From: Eubacterium sp.
GTDB lineage: Bacteria; Bacillota; Clostridia; Lachnospirales; Lachnospiraceae
DNA: 64,000 bases
Assembly (NCBI GenBank): GCA_017619835.1
Contig: JAFZRN010000039.1
Coordinates: 1-64,000, forward strand
Direction: 5' to 3'
In this document: piece by piece, positions 14,911-22,445 of the stretch
How the letters are laid out: every line of letters begins with the position of its first letter
Position numbering within the stretch: position 1 is the first letter of the stretch
The notes under the pieces: generated by a model
Told to the model about the DNA's origin: nothing
What the model saw: the letters and a program-made list of their open reading frames with translations, nothing else
The model's database searches: none
Position numbers and translations under genes: made by a program

Positions 14911-15963
14911 TCATTTTCCTTTATAGTCGCCGCGTGAAATGACGACGTTATATCCAATCGCTTCCATCCTCTTTTCGATGCAGCCTCTGCACTCCGAAGA
15001 AGATTCTCCGGTGCAGATCTTGTTATCGTAGAGCATGTACTTGTCTCTTGTCTTGACGGGAGAGAGGTTCGGCATGATGACATTTGCACCTGCCAGGACT
15101 CCCTGCTCACGGCCGTCGGGCTTGATGGTACCGAGTGCGGTGGTCGCCGGAAGAAGCACGTTTGGCAGCATGAGTCGGCACAGACTTATCAGAAAGAGTG
15201 TCAGCTCATAGGAACCCTTGGGCTCATCCTTAAACGGAGTATCGGAGTGCGGAAGGAAGGGGCCGAGCCCGATCATTTCCGGCTTAAAATCTCCCATAAA
15301 TATCATGTCGTCCACAATGCAGTCGGTGGTCTGGTAGGGCGAACCTATCATGATGCCGCAGCCGGTCTGGAAACCGAGGCTCTTAAGGTCATGCAGACAT
15401 CTGATGCGGTTGTCCCAGGACATTTCCTCGGGATGAAGCCTCTCGTAGTGAGGCTTGCTTGCGGTCTCGTGACGAAGGAGATATCTGTCGGCACCGGCCT
15501 CGCGGTACGCCTTATACTCCTCGTAGTTTTTCTCTCCGATGGAAAGAGTCACTGCCGTATCCGGATAAGCCTTCTTGATCCGGCGGACAATCCTGCATAT
15601 CGTGTCGGTGTCGTAGGTAAGATCCTCGCCGCTCTGCAGAACGAAGGTCCTGAAGCCGTAGCTGTAGCCGCTCTCGCAGCATTCGAAGATCTCGTCCTCG
15701 GTCAGTCTGTAACGCTCTAATCTATCATTTCCGGCGCGGAGCCCGCAGTAGTAGCAGTTGTTCCTGCATATGTTCGAGAACTCCACGATGCCGCGGATGA
15801 AGATATCCTTGCCGTACACCCTGTCCGTAACCTCACGCGCAAGAGACGCAGCATAAAGCCTGTCCTCCTCTGTGTAAGTATCCAGCAGTGTGTACCACTC
15901 ATCCCTTGTGAGCTCATGCGTCCCCGCCAGCTTATCAATTATCATTTTATTATTCTGATTCAT
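14911..15963 (-). CDS. hydE: [FeFe]-hydrogenase maturase HydE (radical SAM)
   Basis: 350 residues. The radical SAM motif CRNNCYYC (C66, C70, C73) is in HydE context (VEFSNICRNN). The C-terminal second-cluster cysteines C317, C325 and C328 lie in ICTGESSSECRGC, followed by the EAIGY segment typical of HydE. RHETASKPHYERLHP and IMIGSPYQT are also HydE-like. HydE acts on an Fe-CO-CN-cysteine synthon on the way to the H-cluster. Here it is directly followed by the nitrogenase-like genes. BioB and PylB belong to the same superfamily, but the C-terminal Cys motif and hydF linkage favour HydE. Confidence 0.92.
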   Translation of the reverse strand: MNQNNKMIIDKLAGTHELTRDEWYTLLDTYTEEDRLYAASLAREVTDRVYGKDIFIRGIVEFSNICRNNCYYCGLRAGNDRLERYRLTEDEIFECCESGYSYGFRTFVLQSGEDLTYDTDTICRIVRRIKKAYPDTAVTLSIGEKNYEEYKAYREAGADRYLLRHETASKPHYERLHPEEMSWDNRIRCLHDLKSLGFQTGCGIMIGSPYQTTDCIVDDMIFMGDFKPEMIGLGPFLPHSDTPFKDEPKGSYELTLFLISLCRLMLPNVLLPATTALGTIKPDGREQGVLAGANVIMPNLSPVKTRDKYMLYDNKICTGESSSECRGCIEKRMEAIGYNVVISRGDYKGK

Positions 15964-15971
15964 ATCAATTC

Positions 15972-16028
15972 CTCAAAATGTAACACTTTTGTAATGGGGC
16001 CTGGCCCCATTACGAAAGTGTTACATTT
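15972..16028. repeat. 27-bp near-perfect inverted repeat between hydF and hydE
   Basis: The left arm runs from AAAATGTAACAC to TAATGGGGCC and the right arm from GGCCCCATTACG to GTGTTACATTTT, around a single T. Only one pair is non-Watson-Crick (G-T). It covers the last codons of hydF and most of the gap to hydE. It resembles the GGGGCC...GGCCCC palindromic REP-like or MITE-like elements scattered in Clostridia. On RNA it would form a very stable hairpin without a T run, and might separate hydF expression from hydE and the genes after it. Confidence 0.85.
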
Positions 16029-17277
16029 TATATTTCTCCAGCAGATCGGGGAAGACTTCGATGCTTCGTTCGAGTATTCCCTTCATGTATGCGATGGCAA
16101 CGCCGTAGTTCGTGAACGGTACTCCTGCGTCCTCGGCGCATTTCATACGGTAAATGAGTTCGCGAGAGCTGAGCATGCATCCGCCACAGTGGATGATCAG
16201 ACTGTAATCCTCGGGATTATCCGGAAAGTCCGCGCCGGAGGTTGCTGTTATCTCAAGGTCTTTTCCGGTACGCTCTTTCAGCAATCTCGGAAGCTTTACG
16301 GTTCCGATATCCCCACACTGTCTGTGGTGCGTGCAGCCTTCACTGATAAGAACCTTGTCACCATCCTTAAGTTTATCTATTGCTTTGGCTCCCATGACCG
16401 CAGTCTCGAGAAAGCCTTTATATCTAGCCATAAGAATTGAGAAGGAAGTCAGCTTTATATCAGCCGGAGTATCCTTACTTACCTGACCGAAGGCCTGGCT
16501 GTCCGTGATGACAAGATCCGGCTTCGGAGCCATCTTATCCAGAAGCTCCTTAAGTTCGGTCTCTCTTGTGGTTACGGCATAGGCACCGCTTTCAAGGATA
16601 TCTCTTATAGCCTGCTGCTGAGGCAGGATAAGACGTCCCTTCGGAGCGGACTCATCTATGGGGATGACCAGAACGACAGTCTGCCCCGGACTTATCACAT
16701 CTCCCACAAGTCTTACTTCGGGTCCGTTTGAAGGATTAAGGCTTCCAATCTTTTCCTTAAGCTCGTGGACATGATAACCGGTCAGCGCACTTACGTAGAT
16801 AGTATTTGCGTCCGGAACGCTTCCGTCAGCGACGTCATTCCCTTCCGTCCCGTCACCAACATTCTTATCTGTTCCGACACCCAGAAGATCGCACTTATTC
16901 CTTACAACGATATAAGGAATATCCTTCGCTTTAAAAAGTCCGATCAGCTCCTGCTCATATTCGCTGTCTTCAGCTGTCGCATCAGTAACCAGCACCGCGA
17001 TATCTGTCTTATTAAGGATCTGGCGCGTCCTCTTAACGCGGAGCTCGCCGAGAGAGCCTTCGTCATCGAAGCCCGGAGTATCTGTGATAAGCACCGGCCC
17101 GAGCGGAAGAAGCTCCATGGCCTTTACCACGGGATCGGTTGTCGTTCCGAGAGTATCGGAGACTACGGATATCTCCTGATTGGTTATTACATTTACCAGG
17201 CTGGACTTGCCGGCATTTCGCCTTCCGAAGAAGCTGATGCGGAGTCTTTCGCCCGATGGGGTGTCATTTAAACTCAT
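16021..17277 (-). CDS. hydF: [FeFe]-hydrogenase maturation GTPase HydF
   Basis: 418 residues. G1 FFGRRNAGKSS (~17-25), switch/G3 DTPGF (~60), G4 NKCD, then a dimerisation domain and a C-terminal [4Fe-4S] domain with CTHHRQCGD and, about 45 residues later, HCGGC, the C-x-H...H-C-x-x-C pattern of HydF. HydF is the scaffold that carries the 2Fe subcluster to HydA. It is the first gene of the minus-strand run. GAGGAGAAT precedes the ATG and a regulatory leader lies upstream. No hydG or hydA is present. Confidence 0.94.
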   Translation of the reverse strand: MSLNDTPSGERLRISFFGRRNAGKSSLVNVITNQEISVVSDTLGTTTDPVVKAMELLPLGPVLITDTPGFDDEGSLGELRVKRTRQILNKTDIAVLVTDATAEDSEYEQELIGLFKAKDIPYIVVRNKCDLLGVGTDKNVGDGTEGNDVADGSVPDANTIYVSALTGYHVHELKEKIGSLNPSNGPEVRLVGDVISPGQTVVLVIPIDESAPKGRLILPQQQAIRDILESGAYAVTTRETELKELLDKMAPKPDLVITDSQAFGQVSKDTPADIKLTSFSILMARYKGFLETAVMGAKAIDKLKDGDKVLISEGCTHHRQCGDIGTVKLPRLLKERTGKDLEITATSGADFPDNPEDYSLIIHCGGCMLSSRELIYRMKCAEDAGVPFTNYGVAIAYMKGILERSIEVFPDLLEKYKM

Positions 17278-17289
17278 AACATTCTCCTC

Positions 17290-17321
17290 AAAAAAAGCGC
17301 CCCCTGACAGACAGAGAGCGC
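17290..17321 (-). terminator. Intrinsic terminator in the hydF leader (attenuator)
   Basis: On the minus strand GCGCTCTC pairs with GGGGGCGC (8 bp with two G-T) around a 9-base loop and is followed by seven T. It stands between the promoter and the hydF RBS, so it would stop transcription before hydF unless prevented. Confidence 0.88.
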
Positions 17322-17432
17322 ATAAAAAACAGTGGTCTTATGCTCCTCATGCTTTTATCTCAAACGACCCATTCAGGCCGGTTTTGATATCAGGATGAAA
17401 AATTACATTATTAAGGTAGAGATATTATAACA
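17314..17432 (-). promoter_or_regulatory. hydF leader: extended -10 promoter and candidate cis-regulatory RNA
   Basis: An extended -10 (TGTTATAAT, minus strand, TATAAT at 17424-17429) overlaps the TM1266 stop. The predicted ~125-nt leader can form a hairpin with CGGCC/GGTCG and outer TATC/GATA pairing (about 17355-17392). A second helix pairs GAGG-A-GCATAA (17338-17348) with TTATGC-GC-TCTC (17314-17325). This second helix uses the 5' strand of the terminator hairpin, so the two structures exclude each other, the hallmark of transcription attenuation. The sequence does not match a riboswitch class I recognise. No leader peptide is evident. Confidence 0.65.
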
Positions 17433-17681
17433 CTAATCTTCGGGAGAATAAACAGTTTTTGTTGTAACTCCTTCAATTCTTCCTATTTTTCCGGCAAGCG
17501 TATTGATAATATCCTGGGATGCATCGATCGCGATGCTGATTATGTTGATATTTTTCTTCTGATAAGGGATTCCCATTCTGCCGATGATATAGTCGCTATA
17601 TTCATGCAGAACCGTATTGATCTCATTTGCGGACTCGGTCCTCTTAACTATGATTGCGATGATCGCTGCACGTGTGTCCAT
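17433..17681 (-). CDS. Iron-only hydrogenase system regulator (TM1266 family)
   Basis: This is an 82-residue, single-domain protein with an ACT/NikR-like beta-alpha-beta pattern: RAAIIAIIVKR at the start, then a G-R-M-G-I-P-Y motif around residue 34 and NIISIAIDAS. These are typical of the putative regulator found next to hydE/F/G in Clostridia and Thermotoga. It probably senses a small ligand or metal; no DNA-binding motif is obvious. RBS GGAGGTT precedes the ATG at 17681. It is co-oriented with hydF but separated from it by its own terminator/leader region. Confidence 0.85.
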   Translation of the reverse strand: MDTRAAIIAIIVKRTESANEINTVLHEYSDYIIGRMGIPYQKKNINIISIAIDASQDIINTLAGKIGRIEGVTTKTVYSPED

Positions 17682-17783
17682 GATAACCTCCGTTTTTACT
17701 ACTTATTTTCATTCATGTATGGTACAATCAGTGTAATTCATGGCCTGACGGAAAGTCAAGCCCAAGCTTTTTGGAGGAAGATT

Positions 17784-18443
17784 ATGTATAAGTATTTGTT
17801 TTTTGATCTTGATGGGACCCTCACCCAGTCCGAGTTCGGAATAATCAATTCCATTACTTACGCGCTGGAACAGATGGGCATCAAGGTGGCTGACCGTGAG
17901 TCGGTGAAAAGGTTCATCGGCCCGCCTCTCATCAAGGCACTTAAGGAATTCTATCAGATGAATGACGAGGATGCCGATAAGGCGGCGAAGATATATAGGG
18001 AGCGCTACAGCGGCGGCGAGATGTTCAATGCACCGCTTTATCCCGGGATTGAGGATGTGGTTAAAACCCTGCATGAAAATGGTTTCAAACTCTATGTCGT
18101 AACATCAAAGCCAACTGTCTACGCAAAGAAGATAGTCGAGCATTTTAATATCCTGCAGTTTTTTGAAAATGTCATCGGCCCGGAACTCGGTGACAAGAGC
18201 TACTCGAAGGATGAGCTCGTTGCTGCTGCGATCAAAGAGGCGGCGGGAGATAACGAGATAAATCTTGCCGATTACGTTATGATTGGCGACAGATTCTATG
18301 ATATAGACGGAGCCAATGCAAACTCGATCGATTCCATAGGAGTTCTTTACGGATACGGAAAAAGAGACGAGCTTGAGAAGGCGGGCGCAACCCATATCGC
18401 CGAAACAGCAGAGGACATATTGAAAGTGAAAGGAATTATATAG
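17784..18443 (+). CDS. HAD-superfamily hydrolase, phosphoglycolate phosphatase-like (Gph/PpaX type)
   Basis: 219 residues from ATG 17784 (GGAGGA at 17773-17778). Motif I FFDLDGTLTQSE (canonical D-x-D), motif II VVTSKP, a Lys near residue 144 and motif IV MIGDRFYDIDGA. The four-helix cap between residues ~16 and 80 suits the phosphoglycolate/pyrophosphatase branch. It reads away from the TM1266 gene. A possible extended -10 (TGGTACAAT, 17720-17728) lies upstream. Substrate cannot be assigned. Confidence 0.88.
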   Translation: MYKYLFFDLDGTLTQSEFGIINSITYALEQMGIKVADRESVKRFIGPPLIKALKEFYQMNDEDADKAAKIYRERYSGGEMFNAPLYPGIEDVVKTLHENGFKLYVVTSKPTVYAKKIVEHFNILQFFENVIGPELGDKSYSKDELVAAAIKEAAGDNEINLADYVMIGDRFYDIDGANANSIDSIGVLYGYGKRDELEKAGATHIAETAEDILKVKGII

Positions 18444-18448
18444 GAACT

Positions 18449-18589
18449 ATGGAAAGAGAAATAAGCCGTGACCGCGTGATCGTCAGGACCAGCATAATAG
18501 GTATTATTGCAAATGTCTTCCTGGCTGCATTTAAAGCATTTCCGGAATATGACATTCATATAGCTGTGGATATCGACTTTAGTGAATAA
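18449..18589 (+). pseudogene. Internally deleted cation diffusion facilitator (CDF) remnant
   Basis: An open frame of 46 codons. Residues 1-30 look like the start of a CDF zinc/iron exporter (RVIVRTSIIGIIANVFLAAF, the first membrane helix). Residues 31-46 (FPEYDIHIAVDIDFSE) look like the C-terminal end of the same type of protein. The ~230-250 residues between are missing while the frame is kept. It begins 5 bases after the HAD stop with a tight AGGA. The intact CDF at 44202 is a different paralogue. Almost certainly non-functional as a transporter. Confidence 0.75.
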
Positions 18590-18592
18590 AAC

Positions 18593-19681
18593 ATGAGAAA
18601 GAATTTTATCGACAATTTAAGATGGATGGATGTTTTTCTGCTCATCCCATATCATGCCTCACAGGCATTCAATACATGGGGTGAGTTGAATTATATCTTT
18701 TTCGCACCCAACAGAGGCATCAGCAGTTTCATAGTATTCTTCAGTCCGTTCTTCATGCCGCTTCTTTTTATGCTTGCGGGAATGAGTACGAGATATGCGC
18801 TGAAGAAACGTTCTTACTCGCAGTATATTGCGGAAAGAATAAAGAGGCTGATGGTTCCTTTTCTGTTTGGAACTTTAGTATTCTGCCCGATCCTTGCTTA
18901 CATTGGTGATAAGACAAACTTTGGATATAACGGAAGCTTTTTCGGACACTATAAAGTGTTCTTCACCAAATGGACCGATCTTTCGGGCTTTGACGGAGGC
19001 TTCGGAGTCGGACAATTCTGGTTTCTGTATTTTCTATTTGTAATATCGCTGGTTTCAATCCTGATATTTAAGGTGGTGGATCACATCAGGAAAGGTACGT
19101 CCGGCAGGACACTCCCATTCTGGGCAATCTGCCTTCTGGTAATCCCGCTTCCTTTCCTATATGACCTGTTAGCGGTTGGCGGAAAAAGCTTCGCTGAGTA
19201 TATGTATATTTTTCTTATCGGTTATTATCTGATGTCGGATGATAAGGCTATAGAAAAAGCCGAAAGATACAGATTTATTTCTCTGGCAGTCGGGATTGTA
19301 GCTGCTGTTTTGAATGTATATATGTTCATCTGGTCGGGAAAAGATTTTGGTGTTATCAATGTTATAGCTAAAGCATTTGCCGAATGGTTTATGATACTTG
19401 CACTTATCGGAATCGGAAAGAATAAGCTTGATTTCAAAGGCAAGGTTTCAACCTATATGTCTCAGAGATCCTTCCCTTATTTCAGTATTCATTTCCTTTG
19501 GATCGTTCTGTTTCAATATTGGTTATCCAATGCTCTTGGGAATAATATCGCTTTATTATATTTTGTTCCTGTCATACTTGCATATATTGTAACGATGATA
19601 TGTTCAGAGCTTGTATTAAAGAGCAGGGTGCTTTGTTTCCTGATGGGAACCAAACAGGTTCAGAAATCCGAAAAGAATTAA
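18593..19681 (+). CDS. Acyltransferase 3 family membrane protein
   Basis: This 362-residue integral membrane protein has about ten hydrophobic segments. The N terminus NLRWMDVFLLIPYHASQAF matches the acyltransferase-3 start (NLRxLDxxRxxxVxxVVxxHA) with the conserved His. PLLFMLAGMSTRYALKKRS is the typical second motif. Such enzymes O-acylate surface polysaccharides or membrane glycans; substrate unknown. There is no good RBS, and it starts 3 bases after the CDF remnant, perhaps by coupling to that small frame. Confidence 0.85.
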   Translation: MRKNFIDNLRWMDVFLLIPYHASQAFNTWGELNYIFFAPNRGISSFIVFFSPFFMPLLFMLAGMSTRYALKKRSYSQYIAERIKRLMVPFLFGTLVFCPILAYIGDKTNFGYNGSFFGHYKVFFTKWTDLSGFDGGFGVGQFWFLYFLFVISLVSILIFKVVDHIRKGTSGRTLPFWAICLLVIPLPFLYDLLAVGGKSFAEYMYIFLIGYYLMSDDKAIEKAERYRFISLAVGIVAAVLNVYMFIWSGKDFGVINVIAKAFAEWFMILALIGIGKNKLDFKGKVSTYMSQRSFPYFSIHFLWIVLFQYWLSNALGNNIALLYFVPVILAYIVTMICSELVLKSRVLCFLMGTKQVQKSEKN

Positions 19682-19703
19682 TATAAAGAAGGAGAGGTAA
19701 GCT

Positions 19704-20342
19704 GTGGCAGCAAGATATGAAGAAGATAAGCTTGTAATAAAACCTTTATTTTCTCTCTTTAAGAGAAAGACAGAGATCCCATATGAAAAGATAGAGAGGA
19801 TTGAATTTCCCCAGGGAGAGGATGTCTTCTTCTATATGAAAAACGGTAAAGTGATAAAGGTCAACGACCCCGGAATAGTAATATTCTATACAGGCTTTGG
19901 TGAGATGCTGAGAAAATACAGGATTCCATATAAATGTTTGTTGGAAGGCACGGCAGATGCATCCATTCAAAAAGTGAGAGAGAAAGCTGATCAAGTAAAA
20001 GAAGCGGCGCTTACATATGCGAATCGATCCCTGAAAGAAAAGCTTGGATCGGAATATGAACTTGATGCAAAGATAGTTGAGCGAATAGTAAGTACTACTA
20101 TTGAGTTTCGTCTGCTTAAGAATGGATATGTACTGGAAGAAGCGAATCAGGATAATAGTATAGATAATGAGCCGTTGGTTGATGAAATGGATCTTGCATA
20201 TTTATGTGAGTGGAATCCTGAGTATGAAGAGGGTAAATATACTTTTTTAGAGGAAGCAGAAAATACGCAGGCATGCGAAGAATATATTGACAGAGTAGTG
20301 CTCGAGAATATTTATAAAGAAGAGGAAATAGAGTATGAGTAA
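19704..20342 (+). CDS. Hypothetical protein, charged, cytosolic
   Basis: 212 residues starting with GTG 19704 after GGAGAGG. The first ~70 residues (KPLFSLFKRKTEIPYEKI, VFFYMKNGKVIKVNDP) are a PH-like beta-rich segment. The middle is helical and charged, and the C terminus is very acidic (IYKEEEIEYE). No membrane helix or signal peptide. It overlaps the next gene by 8 bases, so the two are translationally coupled. No function recognised. Confidence 0.7.
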   Translation: MAARYEEDKLVIKPLFSLFKRKTEIPYEKIERIEFPQGEDVFFYMKNGKVIKVNDPGIVIFYTGFGEMLRKYRIPYKCLLEGTADASIQKVREKADQVKEAALTYANRSLKEKLGSEYELDAKIVERIVSTTIEFRLLKNGYVLEEANQDNSIDNEPLVDEMDLAYLCEWNPEYEEGKYTFLEEAENTQACEEYIDRVVLENIYKEEEIEYE

Positions 20343-20760
20343 GTTTAGGATGCCTAAAATTAATTCTATTCGTTTTGGTGCGGTATGGATAGTGATATCT
20401 TTAGTTATCGGGATATTATTGCCTGCTGTTATTTGGATTATCACAGGTTCTTTCTATTGGGGATTAAGTATTATCGGGGGAATCATTCTTTTAGGATTTA
20501 TAATAGTATTTAACATAGAAATGAAACAGGATTCTGATAAGAAACCATACTACGAGAGATATCTTAGCGAAGATATACCGTTTGACTCCGATAAGCAGAT
20601 AGCTGTAATTAAGTGTAGTATCTGTACCGGAGAACAGGTGGCAGGTTTTAAGAATAAAGAAGATGGTCATTTCACTGAAGTAATGTTAATAAGAGGGGCT
20701 AAGGATTTAGAAAAGTTTAAGGAAATATACAATATAGCAGAGATAAAAAAGGAATACTAA
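20335..20760 (+). CDS. Hypothetical protein with two membrane segments
   Basis: 141 residues. Residues ~14-37 and ~40-62 are hydrophobic helices (VWIVISLVIGILLPAVIWII; SIIGGIILLGFIIVF), followed by a soluble domain with a CSIC pair (~95-98) and EYP-like charged end. It is coupled by overlap to the preceding gene, suggesting a two-component membrane pair. Not recognised. Confidence 0.7.
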   Translation: MSKFRMPKINSIRFGAVWIVISLVIGILLPAVIWIITGSFYWGLSIIGGIILLGFIIVFNIEMKQDSDKKPYYERYLSEDIPFDSDKQIAVIKCSICTGEQVAGFKNKEDGHFTEVMLIRGAKDLEKFKEIYNIAEIKKEY

Positions 20761-20789
20761 AAATTCCGGTTTATGGAAGGCGTTTATAT

Positions 20790-21305
20790 ATGGCAAATAT
20801 TATAACCGGTACCAGAATAATATGTTCCATAGCTTTGTTGTTTTGTCCTGCTCTTTCAGTTGCATTTTATCTATTGTATATAATTGCAGGAATTTCAGAT
20901 ATGATTGATGGAACTATAGCAAGAAAAACGTGTACCGTTAGTGAGTTCGGCTCTACATTAGATACAGTTGCTGATTTTATCTTTGTTGTTATATGCATGA
21001 TCAAGTTATTACCAATATTAGATATTGCAATTTGGGTGTTTATCTGGATTGGGATCATTGCAATAATAAAGGTGATAAACATTGTGTCTGGGATTATAGT
21101 GCAGGGAAACTTTGTATCAGTTCATTCTGTGATGAATAAGATTACAGGTTGTTTGTTATTTCTATTACCTTTTACAGTGGGATTTGTTGAATTACGGTAC
21201 AGTGTAGTAGTTGTATGTGTAGCAGCTACCTTAGCCGCAATTCAAGAAGGTCATTACATCAAAACAGGAAGGTATGAGAAAAGTAATAGAATATACAAGG
21301 AATAA
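20790..21305 (+). CDS. CDP-alcohol phosphatidyltransferase family protein
   Basis: This 171-residue membrane protein has the CDP-alcohol phosphotransferase signature D-x2-D-G-x2-A-R-(x8)-G-x3-D-x3-D read as DMIDGTIARK...FGSTLDTVADF (~37-62). The family transfers a phosphatidyl group from CDP-diacylglycerol to an alcohol such as glycerol phosphate or inositol. At 171 residues it is about the length of PgsA, but its core is AT-rich and it sits in the accessory region, so it may be a second, specialised enzyme. The acceptor is unknown. Confidence 0.87.
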   Translation: MANIITGTRIICSIALLFCPALSVAFYLLYIIAGISDMIDGTIARKTCTVSEFGSTLDTVADFIFVVICMIKLLPILDIAIWVFIWIGIIAIIKVINIVSGIIVQGNFVSVHSVMNKITGCLLFLLPFTVGFVELRYSVVVVCVAATLAAIQEGHYIKTGRYEKSNRIYKE

Positions 21306-21343
21306 CATCGATGAATATTTTTAAGATTTAGAGGTAAAAATGT

Positions 21344-21709
21344 ATGGAGTTAAAAAAACTGGACTATGATCTGACCATCTGTAAAGTATCAGATGTTAAG
21401 AATATTGATTTGAGTAAGGATTTCTACTTTGTCGGAAAGACTGATGAAGAAATCTCTCTGGTATGTAAAACCGATGATGTGCCGGATAATACAACTATAC
21501 GTGATGATGGCTGGCGTGGTTTTCGTATTCAGGGAGTATTGGATTTTTCTCTTGTTGGAATTCTTTCAAAGATTTCCGGGATTCTTGCAGATAATAATAT
21601 AGGGATATTTGCAGTATCTACATATAATACGGATTATATTCTTGTGAAAAAAGAAAACTTTGGGCATGCTTTAGAGGTGCTCTCAGATGCGGGTTATGCC
21701 ATTGATTAA
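21344..21709 (+). CDS. ACT domain-containing protein (CASTOR-type)
   Basis: 121 residues. After an N-terminal ~60-residue beta-rich part (DYDLTICKVSD, DFYFVGKTDEEISLVC), the C-terminal half FSLVGILSKISGILADNNIGIFAVSTYNTDYILV is an ACT domain. The family binds amino acids and is usually regulatory. A GAGG lies 10 bases upstream. It is followed closely by an acetyltransferase gene. Confidence 0.85.
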   Translation: MELKKLDYDLTICKVSDVKNIDLSKDFYFVGKTDEEISLVCKTDDVPDNTTIRDDGWRGFRIQGVLDFSLVGILSKISGILADNNIGIFAVSTYNTDYILVKKENFGHALEVLSDAGYAID

Positions 21710-21738
21710 GGATTTGTTAGAAGGTAGAAGGAGTATGT

Positions 21739-22209
21739 ATGGATATTGTATATAAAAATCTAACGGAAGCAGAACTGGAAAACTTTATTGATATGAGGAT
21801 CAAACAGTTGACTGAAGAATATGAGTCAGAGGGAAGAACTGTCCCAAGTGATGTAGATCTCAAATCTGCACTCTTTGACTATTATCATAAGCATATGTCG
21901 GATGGTACATTTGTTTCATGGCTTGCTATGGATGGTGAGACGATTGTGGGAACTAGTGGAATGTCGTTTGTGGAAAAGCCGCCATATTTTTCTTGCCCAT
22001 CGGGAAAGCTCGGCCTTCTTTCAAGTATGTTTACTGATCCGAACTATAGGCGTATGGGGATTGCAAAAGAACTTCTTCATCGCGTTGTGGAAGAGGCAAG
22101 AGCATATGGGTGTGGATCGGTTCATATCACTGCTTCGGATATGGGTGTAAAGTTATATACGGCATATGGTTTTAAACATAATGGAAACTTTATGATGTAT
22201 AATTTTTGA
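21739..22209 (+). CDS. GNAT family N-acetyltransferase
   Basis: 156 residues. The GNAT acetyl-CoA loop is MGIAKELLHRVVEEARAYG (~110-128), preceded by GKLGLLSSMFTDPNYRR. The C-terminal TASDMGVKLYTAYGFKHN fits motif B. RBS GAAGGAG precedes the ATG at 21739. The N-terminal acceptor-binding part does not identify the substrate. One of several unrelated GNAT genes in this region. Confidence 0.88.
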   Translation: MDIVYKNLTEAELENFIDMRIKQLTEEYESEGRTVPSDVDLKSALFDYYHKHMSDGTFVSWLAMDGETIVGTSGMSFVEKPPYFSCPSGKLGLLSSMFTDPNYRRMGIAKELLHRVVEEARAYGCGSVHITASDMGVKLYTAYGFKHNGNFMMYNF

Positions 22210-22445
22210 TAAAAAACATGTCGTTCACACAGAATTTGTGTCGTTCACACAATGGCTATTGATTTTTTATGAAAAATAAGTAATTATAATGTTCTGTATA
22301 ATTAGATTGACAAGGGTTTCTATTTGTTACTCTCTCTCATGAAAGAACAGCTTGGGAAATTTGCTGTTCTTTCTTTTTTGTTAAGGGGGTTTATGATATA
22401 TTATATTGGATAACAAATCGCAGTTTGTCTGTGAAAGGATTTGAG
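22210..22445 (+). promoter_or_regulatory. Intergenic region with a 20-bp-spaced direct repeat, -10 box and terminator
   Basis: TGTCGTTCACACA occurs twice, at 22219-22231 and 22239-22251, exactly 20 bases apart (two helical turns). Between the copies lies an ACACA-N5-TGTGT palindrome (22227-22241). A TATAAT at 22285-22290 follows. A transcript from it would end at the terminator at 22341-22380, giving an RNA of about 80 nt, or would be attenuated before the next gene. The layout resembles an operator plus small RNA or attenuator; no known family is recognised. Confidence 0.5.
22341..22380 (+). terminator. Intrinsic terminator
   Basis: GAAAGAACAGC and GCTGTTCTTTC are perfect 11-bp arms around an 11-base loop, followed by TTTTTT. 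It stands 66 bases before the next coding start. Confidence 0.92.

Noticed and set aside
15247..15720. + strand frame opposite hydE
   Set aside because: Antisense to hydE codons, no domain.
22307..22312. TTGACA as a promoter -35
   Set aside because: No acceptable -10 at 16-18 bases downstream; the TATAAT lies upstream of it.
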